From the NCBI RefSeq assembly GCF_003675325.1, contig NZ_CP033073.1, positions 6,076,001-6,140,000 on the forward strand: a stretch of 64,000 nt of DNA, in the 5' to 3' direction. Positions 18,240-27,423 of the stretch are shown here, piece after piece. Every line of letters begins with the position of its first letter. Within the stretch, counting starts at the first letter, position 1. The DNA comes from Streptomyces dangxiongensis (GTDB lineage: Bacteria; Actinomycetota; Actinomycetes; Streptomycetales; Streptomycetaceae). The notes beneath the pieces were generated by a model. The model saw only the letters and a program-made list of their open reading frames with translations. It made no database searches and was not told where the DNA came from. The translations under genes were made by a program, and so were the position numbers.

Positions 18240-18968
18240 ATGGCGGTCCTCGTCGCGCTCGGCGCGTTCCTGATGACGCTGGCCGGCGGGTGGACGGCGC
18301 AGCGCGTGACCGACCGCCGCCATCTGGTCCTGGGCCTGGCCGGCGGGCTGATGCTCGGCGTGGTCGGACTGGACCTGCTGCCGGAGGCGCTGCACGCGGC
18401 CGGCCACGAGGTCTTCGGCGTACCCGCCGCCCTGCTGCTGTTCGTGGCCGGATTCCTGCTGGCCCATCTGGTGGAACGCACACTCGCCGCCCGCCGGGCG
18501 GCGCACGGGGGCGGCGAGAACGGCCACCGGGCGCCCGAGGTGGGCCTGACGGCGGCCGGCGCGATGGTGGGCCACAGCGCCATGGACGGCGTGGCGATCG
18601 GCGCGGCCTTCCAGGTCGGCGGCGGCATGGGCGCGTCCGTCGCGCTCGCCGTGATCGCCCACGACTTCGCCGACGGCTTCAACACCTTCACCCTCACCAG
18701 CCTGTACGGCAACGCGCGCCGCCGGGCCGTCGGCATGCTGGTGGCGGACGCCTGCGCACCCCTGCTGGGCGCGCTCTCGACGGCCTTCGTCCACATCCCC
18801 GAGCCGGTGCTCGGCGGCTATCTCGGCCTCTTCGGCGGCGTACTGCTCTACCTCGCCGCCGCCGAGATCCTCCCCGAGGCCCACCACGAGCACCCCGCCC
18901 GCCCCACCCTGCTGTGCACGGTGGCCGGCGTCCTGTTCGTCTGGCTCGTGGTCGGCCTGTCCGGCTGA
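18240..18968 (+). CDS. ZIP family metal transporter
   Basis: A 242-residue membrane protein with about seven or eight hydrophobic segments and the two ZIP metal-site motifs: HSAMDGVAIGAAF in one helix and HDFADGFNTFTL in the next. A His-containing loop (AAHGGGENGH) separates helices 3 and 4, as in ZIP transporters. It is the only plus-strand gene inside the cobalamin cluster, between the cobI and cobM runs, so a role in delivering cobalt (or zinc) for this pathway is a reasonable but unproven idea. GAAAGG just upstream of the ATG is a close-spaced ribosome site. Confidence 0.87.
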   Translation: MAVLVALGAFLMTLAGGWTAQRVTDRRHLVLGLAGGLMLGVVGLDLLPEALHAAGHEVFGVPAALLLFVAGFLLAHLVERTLAARRAAHGGGENGHRAPEVGLTAAGAMVGHSAMDGVAIGAAFQVGGGMGASVALAVIAHDFADGFNTFTLTSLYGNARRRAVGMLVADACAPLLGALSTAFVHIPEPVLGGYLGLFGGVLLYLAAAEILPEAHHEHPARPTLLCTVAGVLFVWLVVGLSG

Positions 18969-18982
18969 CCGCACGGGCGCTG

Positions 18983-19714
18983 TCACAGCTTCCCGCCCCG
19001 GCCGCCGTCCCGCCGCGGGGGCGCGATGAGCGTCGACAGGTACGGCAGCGGCGCCCCGTCCAGCTCGGCGGCCGGCCGCACCGACTCCTCCGGCAGACCC
19101 AGCGCCGACCCCCACACGGCGTCCCCGAGCCGGCCGGTCTCCGCCAGCGCCTCGGCGACCTCCGCGGCCTGCCGCCCGAACTTGTACGCCACCACCGTCC
19201 CCGGCCCGGCCAGCGCCTCCTTCAGCACGGCGGACCCGGCGGTGACCGGTACGAGGGTGAGCGGTTCGGTGCCCTCCGTCAGCACGGCACCGGACCGCGC
19301 CGCGAGATCCTGCATGGCGGTGATGCCGGGCACCGTCTCCACGGCGAGCCCCGGGACCAGCTCCCCGACGGTCTGCGCGAGATACGTGAACGTCGAGTAC
19401 ACGTTCGGGTCCCCGATGGTCGCGAACGCCACCGACCCGTGCCGCCGCAGCAGCTCGGCGACCCGGGCACCGGCCGCGTCCCAGGCCGCCTCCCGCCGCG
19501 CCCGGTCGGTCCGCTCGTTCAGCGCGAACACCACCCGGACGACCTTCTCCCGGGGCACGTAGTGCAGCACGGTCGCCTCCGCCCGCCCCCGCTCGCCGGA
19601 GTCCATGACCGGTACGACGACGATCTCGGCCGCCCGCAGGGCGTTGACCCCCTTGACGGTCACCAGCTCCGGATCACCGGGACCCACCCCGACTCCGACC
19701 AGCCTGCTGCTCAT
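18983..19714 (-). CDS. cobI: precorrin-2 C20-methyltransferase
   Basis: A 243-residue SAM-dependent enzyme: LVGVGVGPGDPELVTVKGV at the N-terminus, the segment FATIGDPNVYSTFTYLAQT, and VETVPGITAMQDLAAR are characteristic of CobI/CbiL. The ATG at 19714 overlaps the cobB stop as ATGA and is preferred over the ATG at 19726. Last gene of the riboswitch-led cobD-to-cobI run; it ends 14 bases from the stop of the convergent ZIP gene. Confidence 0.95.
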   Translation of the reverse strand: MSSRLVGVGVGPGDPELVTVKGVNALRAAEIVVVPVMDSGERGRAEATVLHYVPREKVVRVVFALNERTDRARREAAWDAAGARVAELLRRHGSVAFATIGDPNVYSTFTYLAQTVGELVPGLAVETVPGITAMQDLAARSGAVLTEGTEPLTLVPVTAGSAVLKEALAGPGTVVAYKFGRQAAEVAEALAETGRLGDAVWGSALGLPEESVRPAAELDGAPLPYLSTLIAPPRRDGGRGGKL

Positions 19715-21126
19715 GACGTCCGGCACCTCTCCACGAACCGACGGGCGACACCGGGCTCGGACGCCCAGTGCGTGTGCAGATAACTCGCGTGCACGCCCTG
19801 CTGTACAAATCCCTCGACCCGCCGGGCCGGGGCCCGCACCCCCCAGGCGGGGGCGGCACCGGCGCCCGGCTCGACGACGGTGCGGTGGAACTCGTGGCCC
19901 CGCATCCGCGTCCCGGCCACCGCCAGCACACTGTCGCCGACGGCCACGGCGTCCCGGTAGCCGAGAGTCAGCCGCTCAGTCATCCGCGCGGTGGCGTCCA
20001 GCACCCCGCACATCGGCCGCCCGTCCAGCTCCCGGCACAGATAGAGCAGCCCGGCGCACTCTGCGGCCACGGGCGCGCCGGAACGCGCGAGGTCCGCGAC
20101 GGCCGCCCGCAGCGGCTCGTTGGCGGACAGCTCGGCGGCGTACACCTCGGGGAACCCGCCCCCGACGACCAGCCCGGCGGTCCCCTCGGGCAGACCCTCG
20201 TCCCGCAGCGGGTCGAAGGTGACGACCTCCGCCCCGGCGGCGGTGAGCAGCTCGGTGTGCTCGGCGTAGGAGAAGGTGAACGCGGAACCCCCGGCGACGG
20301 CGACCACGGGCCCTCGCTCCCCGGCCGGCCGGGCCGTCCCGGGGGCCTGACTCCCGGCGGACCGAGTCGGGTGGCGGGCGGACGAAGGACCGGGGGTCCA
20401 GGGGGCGGAGCCCGCCGGCAGGGGGCCCGCCGAGCGGGCCAGCGCCTCCAGGGCGGCCAGGTCGCAGCCCCGGGCCACCTGCGCCGCCATGGCGTCCACG
20501 GCATCGACCGCGGCCGAGGTCCGCTCCGCCACCGGTACCAGCCCCAGATGCCGCGACGGCGTCTCCACCCGGGCCACGCGCCGCAGCACCCCGAGGACGG
20601 GCACGCCCGACGCGTCCAGGGCCTCCCGCAGCAGTTCCTCGTGCCGGTCGGAGCCCACCTTGTTCAGGATCACGCCCCCGATCCGCACCTGAGGGTCCCA
20701 GGACGCGAACCCGTGCACCAGCGCCGCCACCGACCGTGACTGCGACGACGCGTCCACGACGAGGACGACCGGCGCGCGCAGCAGCTTGGCGACCTGGGCC
20801 GTGGAGGCGAGTTCCCCCTCCCCGGCGGCCCCGTCGTACAGCCCCATCACGCCCTCCACGACCGCGAGGTCGCACCCCCGCGCCCCGTGCAGGAACAGCG
20901 GGGCGACCAGCTCCGGCCCGCACAGGTACGCGTCCAGGTTGCGTCCCGCCCGCCCGGTGGCGAGCGCGTGGTAGCCGGGGTCGATGTAGTCCGGTCCGAC
21001 CTTGTGCGGGGACACGGCGAGCCCCCGCGCGGCGAACGCGGCCATCAGCCCCGTGGCGACGGTGGTCTTGCCGCTGCCCGAGGAGGGCGCGGCGACGACC
21101 AGCCGGGGCACCGGCGGACTCACCAC
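19711..21126 (-). CDS. cobB: hydrogenobyrinate/cobyrinate a,c-diamide synthase
   Basis: A 471-residue glutamine-dependent amidotransferase. The N-terminal DTBS-like ATPase domain has the P-loop SSGSGKTTVATGL (about residues 15-27), KVGPDYIDPGYH and VEGVMGLYDGA; the C-terminal class I glutaminase-like domain has the nucleophile in AAECAGLLYL (about residue 358) and the histidine in THWASEPG. The two are joined by an unusually long Pro/Ser/Gly-rich linker (about residues 236-272), part of which coincides with a repeat-like sequence (see 20391-20427). GTG start (21126 or 21123) overlapping the cobO stop. Confidence 0.94.
   Translation of the reverse strand: MVSPPVPRLVVAAPSSGSGKTTVATGLMAAFAARGLAVSPHKVGPDYIDPGYHALATGRAGRNLDAYLCGPELVAPLFLHGARGCDLAVVEGVMGLYDGAAGEGELASTAQVAKLLRAPVVLVVDASSQSRSVAALVHGFASWDPQVRIGGVILNKVGSDRHEELLREALDASGVPVLGVLRRVARVETPSRHLGLVPVAERTSAAVDAVDAMAAQVARGCDLAALEALARSAGPLPAGSAPWTPGPSSARHPTRSAGSQAPGTARPAGERGPVVAVAGGSAFTFSYAEHTELLTAAGAEVVTFDPLRDEGLPEGTAGLVVGGGFPEVYAAELSANEPLRAAVADLARSGAPVAAECAGLLYLCRELDGRPMCGVLDATARMTERLTLGYRDAVAVGDSVLAVAGTRMRGHEFHRTVVEPGAGAAPAWGVRAPARRVEGFVQQGVHASYLHTHWASEPGVARRFVERCRTS
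20391..20427. repeat. GGGGGTCCAGGGGGCGGAGCCC-type repeat inside cobB
   Basis: A G-rich sequence beginning GGGGGTCCAGGGGGCGGAGC, followed by further GGGGGCCC-like blocks, sits within cobB and encodes part of the interdomain linker (SAPWTPGPSSA on the minus strand). It resembles a short interspersed element common in Streptomyces spacers (recognised from memory). Confidence 0.5.
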
Positions 21127-21728
21127 TCGATGCCCTTCTGGCCCTTCTGACCGGCGTCCATGGGGTGCTTGACCTTGGACATGTCGGTGACGAGGTCGGC
21201 GAGGTCCACCAGCTTCTCCGGCGCGTTGCGCCCCGTGATCACCACGTGCTGGGTGCCCGGACGGGTGCGCAGCACCTCCACGACCTCGTCCGTGTCGACC
21301 CAGCCCCAGTGCATCGGGTACGCGAACTCGTCCAGCACGTACAGCCGGTACGTCTCGGCGGCCAGGTCCCGCTTGACCTGCTCCCAGCCCTCGCGGGCCT
21401 TCTCCTCGTTGGTCGAGTTGTCACCCTGGATGTCGCGCTGGACCCAGGACCAGCCCTCGCCCATCTTGTGCCAGTCGACGGTCCCGCCCTCACCGGAGGC
21501 GCCGAGCACGCGCAGCGCGTTCTCCTCGCCGACCTTCCACTTCGCCGACTTGACGAACTGGAACACCCCGATGGGCCACCCCTGGTTCCAGGCGCGCAGC
21601 GCCAGCCCGAACGCGGCGGTGGACTTGCCCTTGCCGACGCCCGTGTGCACCACGACCAGCGGGCGGTTCCTGCGCTGACGGGTCGTCAGTCCGTCGTCCG
21701 GTACGACACTCGGCTGTCCCTGCGGCAC
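21120..21728 (-). CDS. cobO: cob(I)yrinic acid a,c-diamide adenosyltransferase
   Basis: A 202-residue CobA/CobO-type ATP:corrinoid adenosyltransferase. The P-loop VHTGVGKGKSTAAFG is the diagnostic motif; FQFVKSAKWKVGEENAL, LYVLDEFAYPMHWGW and VVITGRNAPEKLVDLADLVTDM complete the family pattern. It adds the upper adenosyl ligand after cobalt insertion. GTG start touching the chlID stop (TAGTG); its stop overlaps the cobB start. Confidence 0.97.
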   Translation of the reverse strand: MPQGQPSVVPDDGLTTRQRRNRPLVVVHTGVGKGKSTAAFGLALRAWNQGWPIGVFQFVKSAKWKVGEENALRVLGASGEGGTVDWHKMGEGWSWVQRDIQGDNSTNEEKAREGWEQVKRDLAAETYRLYVLDEFAYPMHWGWVDTDEVVEVLRTRPGTQHVVITGRNAPEKLVDLADLVTDMSKVKHPMDAGQKGQKGIEW

Positions 21729-23776
21729 TACGCGGCCCTCCTCGTCGTTCCCTGCACATCCCTGACCAGCCCGGCGATCGAGTCGGCCCGCAGCTCCTCC
21801 AGCGTCACCGCGGTACCGCCCAGCTCACCGGCCAGCCGGCCGGCGAGCCCCAGCCGCACCGGCCCCGACTCGCAGTCCACGACCACCGAGGCGATCCCGT
21901 CGGCCGCGAACAGCCGCGCCGCCCGCTCCGCGAGGGCCACCGGCTCCGTCCCGCCCGTCGCCCGCCCGTCGGTCACCACCACGACCAGCGCCCGCCGCGC
22001 GGCGTCCCGCAGCCGCTCCACCCGCAGCACCTCGTGCGCCTTCAGCAGCCCGGCGGCGAGCGGCGTACGGCCACCGGTCGGCAGCGACTCCAGCCGCACC
22101 GCCGCGGCGTCGACGGACGACGTCGGCGGCAGCGCCACCTCGGCCCCGGAGCCCCGGAAGGTCACCAGCCCCACCTTGTCCCGCCGCTGGTAGGCGTCGA
22201 GGAGCAGCGACAGGACGGCGCCCTTGACGGCGCTCATCCGCTGCCGCGCCGCCATCGACCCCGAGGCGTCCACCACGAACAGCACGAGGTTCCCCTCACG
22301 GCCCTCGCGGGCCGCCTGCCGCAGATCGTCCCTGCGGATCACCAGGCCCGGTCCCGACCGGCCGCGCGCCCGCTGATGCGGGGCGGCGGCCTGCACGGTC
22401 GCGGCCAGGTGCAGCTTGGTCAGCGCGCCCCGCGGCCGGCGGGACCCCGTGGTCCGGCCGTGCTCGGTCCGCGCCCGCGACCGCCGCCCGGCGGCACCCT
22501 CACCGATCCCGGGCACGCTCAGCACCCTGGCCCTGAAGGGTTCCGCGGCCCGCGCCGGGGACTGCTCGCCCGGGCCGGCACCGGACGGCTGCGGCTCCCC
22601 GCCGTCCGCCGCCTCCGGCCGCGCGGCGGTGTCCCCGCCCCGCGGACCGGCGTCCGGCTCCGGCTGCCCGCCGCCCCCGCCGGGGCCCCCGGGACCGGGA
22701 TCGTCGTCGCCGTCCCCGTCGTCGCCGTCGTCCTCGCCGTTCCCGTCCCCGCCGTCCCCGCCGTCCCCGGCGAACTGCTCCAGCGTCTCGTCCAGCTTGT
22801 CCTCGTCGAGGCCCGGCGCGTCGAACGGGTTGCGCCGGCGCCGGTGCGGCAGCGCGAGCAGCGCCGCCTGCCGCACGTCCTCGGCGAGGACGTCGGTACG
22901 CCCGGCCCACGCGGCCAGCGCCGTCGCCGTGCGGGCCATCACGATGTCGGCGCGCATGCCGTCCACCTCGAAGGCCGCGCAGGTCGCCGCGATCTGCCGC
23001 AGCGCCCCGTCACCCAGTTGCACCTGCGGCAGCAGCTCCCGCGCCGCGACGACCCGCTGCCGTACGGCGGCCTCCTCGCCGGCCCAGCGCGTCGCGAATC
23101 CCGCGGGATCGTCGTCGTACGCCAGCCGGCGCCGCACGACCTCCACGCGCTGCTCCGGCTCCCGGGACGCGGCGACCTCCACGGTCAGCCCGAACCGGTC
23201 CAGCAACTGAGGGCGCAGCTCGCCCTCTTCGGGGTTCATGGTGCCGACGAGGAGGAAGCGGGCCGCGTGCCGCACCGACACGCCCTCGCGCTCCACGTAG
23301 GAGGCGCCCATCGCCGCCGCGTCCAGCAGCAGGTCGACCAGGTGGTCGTGGAGGAGGTTGACCTCGTCGACGTACAGGATCCCGCGGTGCGCGTCGGCCA
23401 GCAGGCCCGGTTCGAAGGCCTTGACGCCCTCCGCGAGGGCCCGCTCGATGTCCAGGGCGCCGACGAGCCGGTCCTCCGAGGCGCCGACGGGGAGTTCCAC
23501 CATCCGCGCGGGGCGCCCGGTGCCGGGGCCGGCCTCGTGCGGCCCGTCGGGGCACGAGGGGTCCGGTGCCGCCGGATCGCACGAGAACCGGCACCCGGGC
23601 ACCACGGCCACCTCGGGCAGCAGCGCCGACAGCGCCCGCACCGCCGTGGACTTCGCGGTGCCCTTCTCGCCGCGCACCAGCACACCGCCGACCGCCGGCG
23701 AGACGGCGTTCAGGAGCAGCGCGAGCCGCAGGTCGTCCTGGCCGACAACGGCCGTGAACGGGAACGGGGTGGTCAC
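21728..23776 (-). CDS. ChlI-ChlD fusion: ATPase/VWA subunit of cobaltochelatase
   Basis: A 682-residue AAA+/VWA protein. The N-terminal AAA+ module (residues ~1-330) has Walker A RGEKGTAKST, Walker B GILYVDEVNLL and sensor region LVGTMNPEEGELRPQLLDRFGL. An acidic Asp/Gly-rich linker (~345-400) leads to a von Willebrand A domain whose MIDAS motif DASGSMA lies near residue 500. In actinobacteria lacking CobS/CobT this fusion is thought to drive CobN. GTG start overlapping the cobN stop (GTGA). The frame is open far upstream, but that part is a shadow of cobN. Confidence 0.92.
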   Translation of the reverse strand: MTTPFPFTAVVGQDDLRLALLLNAVSPAVGGVLVRGEKGTAKSTAVRALSALLPEVAVVPGCRFSCDPAAPDPSCPDGPHEAGPGTGRPARMVELPVGASEDRLVGALDIERALAEGVKAFEPGLLADAHRGILYVDEVNLLHDHLVDLLLDAAAMGASYVEREGVSVRHAARFLLVGTMNPEEGELRPQLLDRFGLTVEVAASREPEQRVEVVRRRLAYDDDPAGFATRWAGEEAAVRQRVVAARELLPQVQLGDGALRQIAATCAAFEVDGMRADIVMARTATALAAWAGRTDVLAEDVRQAALLALPHRRRRNPFDAPGLDEDKLDETLEQFAGDGGDGGDGNGEDDGDDGDGDDDPGPGGPGGGGGQPEPDAGPRGGDTAARPEAADGGEPQPSGAGPGEQSPARAAEPFRARVLSVPGIGEGAAGRRSRARTEHGRTTGSRRPRGALTKLHLAATVQAAAPHQRARGRSGPGLVIRRDDLRQAAREGREGNLVLFVVDASGSMAARQRMSAVKGAVLSLLLDAYQRRDKVGLVTFRGSGAEVALPPTSSVDAAAVRLESLPTGGRTPLAAGLLKAHEVLRVERLRDAARRALVVVVTDGRATGGTEPVALAERAARLFAADGIASVVVDCESGPVRLGLAGRLAGELGGTAVTLEELRADSIAGLVRDVQGTTRRAA

Positions 23777-26700
23777 TGGTCGCCCTCCAAGTCGCCTTCC
23801 AGCTCCAGGTAGGTGGCGCGCAGCCGCTCCAGCGTCTGCGCGTCCGGCTCCGCCCACAGGCCGCGGTCCGCCGCCTCCAGCAGCCGCTCGGTGACGCCGC
23901 GCAGCGCCCACGGGTTGGACTTCTTCATGAAGTCCCGGTTCTCCGGGTCGAAGACGTACTCGGCGCTCAGCTTCTCGTACATCCAGTCGTCGACCACGCC
24001 GGCCGTCGCGTCGTACCCGAACAGGTAGTCCACGGTCGCCGCCATCTCGAAGGCGCCCTTGTAGCCGTGCCGCCGCATGGCCGCCATCCAGCGCGGGTTG
24101 ACGACCCGGGCGCGGAAGACGCGATGGGTCTCCTCGCCCAGCGTGCGGGTCCTCACCTGGTCCGGTACGGCGCTGTCGCCCACGTACGCCTCGGGGTTGG
24201 CGCCCGTCAGGTGCCGGACCATGGCGACCATGCCGCCGTGGTACTGGAAGTAGTCGTCGGCGTCGACCAGGTCGTGCTCGCGGGTGTCGACGTTCTTCGC
24301 CGCGACGGCGATCCGCCGGAACGCCGTCTCCATGTCCCCGCGCGCCGCCCGCCCGTCGAGCCCGCGCCCGTAGGCGTAACCGCCCCACACCGCGTACACC
24401 TCGGCGAGGTCGGCGTCCGAACGCCAGTTGCGCGCGTCGATCAGCGGCAGCAGTCCGGCACCGTAGGCCCCCGGCTTCGAGCCGAAGATCCGGGCCGTCG
24501 CCCGCCGCCGGTCGCCGTGCCCGGCGGTGTCCTCGTCCACGTGCGCCCGCACGTAGTTGGACTCGGCCGGCTCGTCCAGCTCGGCCACCGTCCGCACCGC
24601 GTCGTCGATCAGCCCCACGACGTGCGGGAACGCGTCCCGGAAGAAGCCGGAGATGCGGACGGTGACGTCGATGCGCGGGCGGCCCAGCTCGGCCGGCGGG
24701 ATCACCTCGAAGCCGGTCACGCGGCGCGAGGCGTCGTCCCACACCGGGCGGCAGCCCAGCAGCGCCAGGATCTCGGCGATGTCGTCGCCCTGGGTGCGCA
24801 TCGCCGAGGTGCCCCACACCGTGAGGCCCACGGACTCGGGGTACGCGCCGGTGTCCTGCAGGTAGCGCTGCACCAGCGAGTCCGCCAGCGACTGGCCGAC
24901 CTCCCAGCTCAGCCGGGAGGGGATGGCCTTGGGGTCCACCGAGTAGAAGTTCCGGCCGGTCGGCAGCACGTTGACCAGGCCGCGGGTCGGGGAGCCCGAG
25001 GGGCCCGCCGGGACGTAACCGCCGTCCAGGGCCCGCAGGATGTGCCCGATCTCGTCGGTCGTGCGGGCGAGACGCGGTACGACCTCGGTGCAGGCGAACT
25101 CCAGCACCGTCTCGGCGGCCGGGAGCTCGCCGCCCATCACCTCGCGGACCAGGGGGGCGCACTCGGCGGCGGCCCAGCCGCGCGCCTCCATGCCCTCCGC
25201 AAGCCGCCGGCAGAGCTGCTCCAGCAGGTCGATCGTGTCGGCGGCGGTCCGGGCCGGGCCGCCGACCAGGTCCGTCAGTTCGGCCGGCACCTTCACCGGG
25301 GCGCCCGGCTCGGCCAGCAACTCCTTCTCGTCCAGCCCGAAACGGGCCGCGAGCGAGGCCCGCAGGCCGGGGATCGCGTTCGCCTGCCCGCCCCAGACCT
25401 GTGAGGCGCGCAGCACGGCGAGGACGAGGTTCACCCGGGGTTCGGCGACCGGTCCGCCGCCGAGGATGTGCAGGCCGTCCCGGATCTGCACATCCTTGAT
25501 CTCGCACAGATAGCCGTCGATGTGCATGACGAACTCGTCGAACGCGGTGTCGTCCGGCTGCTCGTCCACGTGCAGGTCGTGGTGCAGCTCCGCCGCCTTG
25601 ACCAGGGTCCAGATCTGGGCGCGGACGGCCGGCGCCTTCGCCGGGTCGAGGTCGCTGACGAGGGCGTACTCGTCGAGCAGTTGCTCCAGCTTGGCCAGGT
25701 CGCCGTACGTGTCGGCGCGGGCCATCGGCGGGACCAGGTGGTCGACGACCGTGGCGTGCCCGCGCCGCTTGGCCTGGGTGCCCTCACCGGGGTCGTTCAC
25801 GATGAACGGGTAGATCAGCGGCAGGTCGCCGAGGACCGCGTCCGGCGCGCAGCCGGCGCTGAGCCCCAGGCCCTTGCCCGGCAGCCACTCCATCGTGCCG
25901 TGCTTGCCCATGTGCACGACCGCGTCGGCGCCGAAACCGTGCTCCAGCCACCTGTAGGCCGCCATGTAGTGGTGGGAGGGCGGCATGTCCGGGTCGTGGT
26001 AGATCGCGATCGGGTTCTCGCCGAAGCCGCGCGGCGGCTGGATCATCACGACGACGTTCCCGAACCGCAGCGACGCCAGCACGATGTCGTCGCCGTCCAC
26101 GTACAGGCCGCCCGGCGGCTCGCCCCACGCCTCGGTCATCGCGTCCCGCAGCCCCGGGTCCAGCTTCTCGAACCACGCCCGGTAGTCGGCCAGCGGCACC
26201 CGGGCGGGCGCGGCGGCAAGCTGCTCCTCCGTCAGCCATTCCACGTCGTGGCCGCCGGCCTCGATCAGCCGGTGGATCAGTTCGTCACCGCCGGCGGGGT
26301 ACTCGGTCAGGGCGTAGCCGGCGTCCCGCAGCGCGTCCAGCACCCGCACCGCGGACGCGGGCGTGTCCAGACCCACCGCGTTGCCGACCCGGGAGTGCTT
26401 GGTCGGGTACGCGGTGAAGACCAGGGCGATCTTCTTCTCGGCGTTCGGCTTGTGCTTCAGCCGGGCGTGCCGCAGGGCGATCCCGGCGACCCGCGAGGCC
26501 CGCTCGGGGTCGGCGACGTACACCGGCACGTCGTCGGGACCCTGCTCCTTGAAGGAGAACGGGACGGTGACGAGACGGCCGTCGAACTCCGGGATCGCGA
26601 CCTGCATCGCCGCATCCATGGGGGACAGGGCCGCGTCGGACTCCTCCCACGCGGCCCGCGAGGAGGTCAGGCACAGGCCCTGCAGGACGGGCACGTCGAG

Positions 26701-27423
26701 GTCGGCGAGGGCGCCGATGTCCCAGGACTCCTCGTCGCCGCCCGCCGAGGCCTGCGAGGCGTGCGTGCCGCCGGCCGCGAGGACGGTGGCCACCAGCACG
26801 TCGGCCCGCTCCAGCAGCCGGTACAGCCCGGCGTCCGCGCCGCGCAGCGAACCGCAGTACACGGGAAGGGCGTTGGCGCCGTGCGCCTCGATCGCGTCGC
26901 ACAGCGTGTCCACGAAGGCGGTGTTGCCGCTCAGTTCGTGCGCCCGGTAGAAGAGGACGCCCACGGTCGGGCGGCCGGCCACGACCGGGCGGTCGCCGTG
27001 CACGCCGTACTCCGGCATGCCGCGCGGCCCCTCGAAGCCCTCACCGGTCAGCAGCACGGTGTCCGACAGGAACCGGGACAGCTCCAGCAGGTTCTCCGGC
27101 CCGCCCTCGACCAGGTACTTCAGCGCCTCGGCGACCACACCGGCCGGCACGGACGACTCGGCCATCAGCTCGGCGTCCGGGACGGCCTCGCCGCCCAGCA
27201 GCACGGTCGGGATCCCGGACGCCCCCAGCACCGCCAGCCCGTCCTCCCAGGCGCGCTTGCCGCCCAGCAGCCGTACGACGGCGATGTCCGCGCCCTCGAC
27301 CAGGGCCGGCAGCTCCGCGGCGACGTCGACACGGGTGGGGTTGCCGATGCGGTAGCCGGCGCCACAGGCCCGGGCCGCCAGCAGATCCGTGTCGGCGGTC
27401 GACAACAACAACACTGTGCTCAT
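23773..27423 (-). CDS. cobN: cobaltochelatase large subunit CobN
   Basis: A 1216-residue protein that inserts Co(II) into hydrogenobyrinate a,c-diamide; related to magnesium chelatase BchH. Typical segments include LLGGKRAWEDGL, GVLFYRAHELSGNTAFVDTL, VFTAYPTKHSRVGNAVGLDTP, HHYMAAYRWLEHGFGADAVVHMGKHGTMEWLPGK-type region and the C-terminal WMYEKLSAEYVFDPENR. Complete length. The ATG at 27423 overlaps the cobQ stop. Its ATPase partner follows directly. Confidence 0.97.
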   Translation of the reverse strand: MSTVLLLSTADTDLLAARACGAGYRIGNPTRVDVAAELPALVEGADIAVVRLLGGKRAWEDGLAVLGASGIPTVLLGGEAVPDAELMAESSVPAGVVAEALKYLVEGGPENLLELSRFLSDTVLLTGEGFEGPRGMPEYGVHGDRPVVAGRPTVGVLFYRAHELSGNTAFVDTLCDAIEAHGANALPVYCGSLRGADAGLYRLLERADVLVATVLAAGGTHASQASAGGDEESWDIGALADLDVPVLQGLCLTSSRAAWEESDAALSPMDAAMQVAIPEFDGRLVTVPFSFKEQGPDDVPVYVADPERASRVAGIALRHARLKHKPNAEKKIALVFTAYPTKHSRVGNAVGLDTPASAVRVLDALRDAGYALTEYPAGGDELIHRLIEAGGHDVEWLTEEQLAAAPARVPLADYRAWFEKLDPGLRDAMTEAWGEPPGGLYVDGDDIVLASLRFGNVVVMIQPPRGFGENPIAIYHDPDMPPSHHYMAAYRWLEHGFGADAVVHMGKHGTMEWLPGKGLGLSAGCAPDAVLGDLPLIYPFIVNDPGEGTQAKRRGHATVVDHLVPPMARADTYGDLAKLEQLLDEYALVSDLDPAKAPAVRAQIWTLVKAAELHHDLHVDEQPDDTAFDEFVMHIDGYLCEIKDVQIRDGLHILGGGPVAEPRVNLVLAVLRASQVWGGQANAIPGLRASLAARFGLDEKELLAEPGAPVKVPAELTDLVGGPARTAADTIDLLEQLCRRLAEGMEARGWAAAECAPLVREVMGGELPAAETVLEFACTEVVPRLARTTDEIGHILRALDGGYVPAGPSGSPTRGLVNVLPTGRNFYSVDPKAIPSRLSWEVGQSLADSLVQRYLQDTGAYPESVGLTVWGTSAMRTQGDDIAEILALLGCRPVWDDASRRVTGFEVIPPAELGRPRIDVTVRISGFFRDAFPHVVGLIDDAVRTVAELDEPAESNYVRAHVDEDTAGHGDRRRATARIFGSKPGAYGAGLLPLIDARNWRSDADLAEVYAVWGGYAYGRGLDGRAARGDMETAFRRIAVAAKNVDTREHDLVDADDYFQYHGGMVAMVRHLTGANPEAYVGDSAVPDQVRTRTLGEETHRVFRARVVNPRWMAAMRRHGYKGAFEMAATVDYLFGYDATAGVVDDWMYEKLSAEYVFDPENRDFMKKSNPWALRGVTERLLEAADRGLWAEPDAQTLERLRATYLELEGDLEGDQ

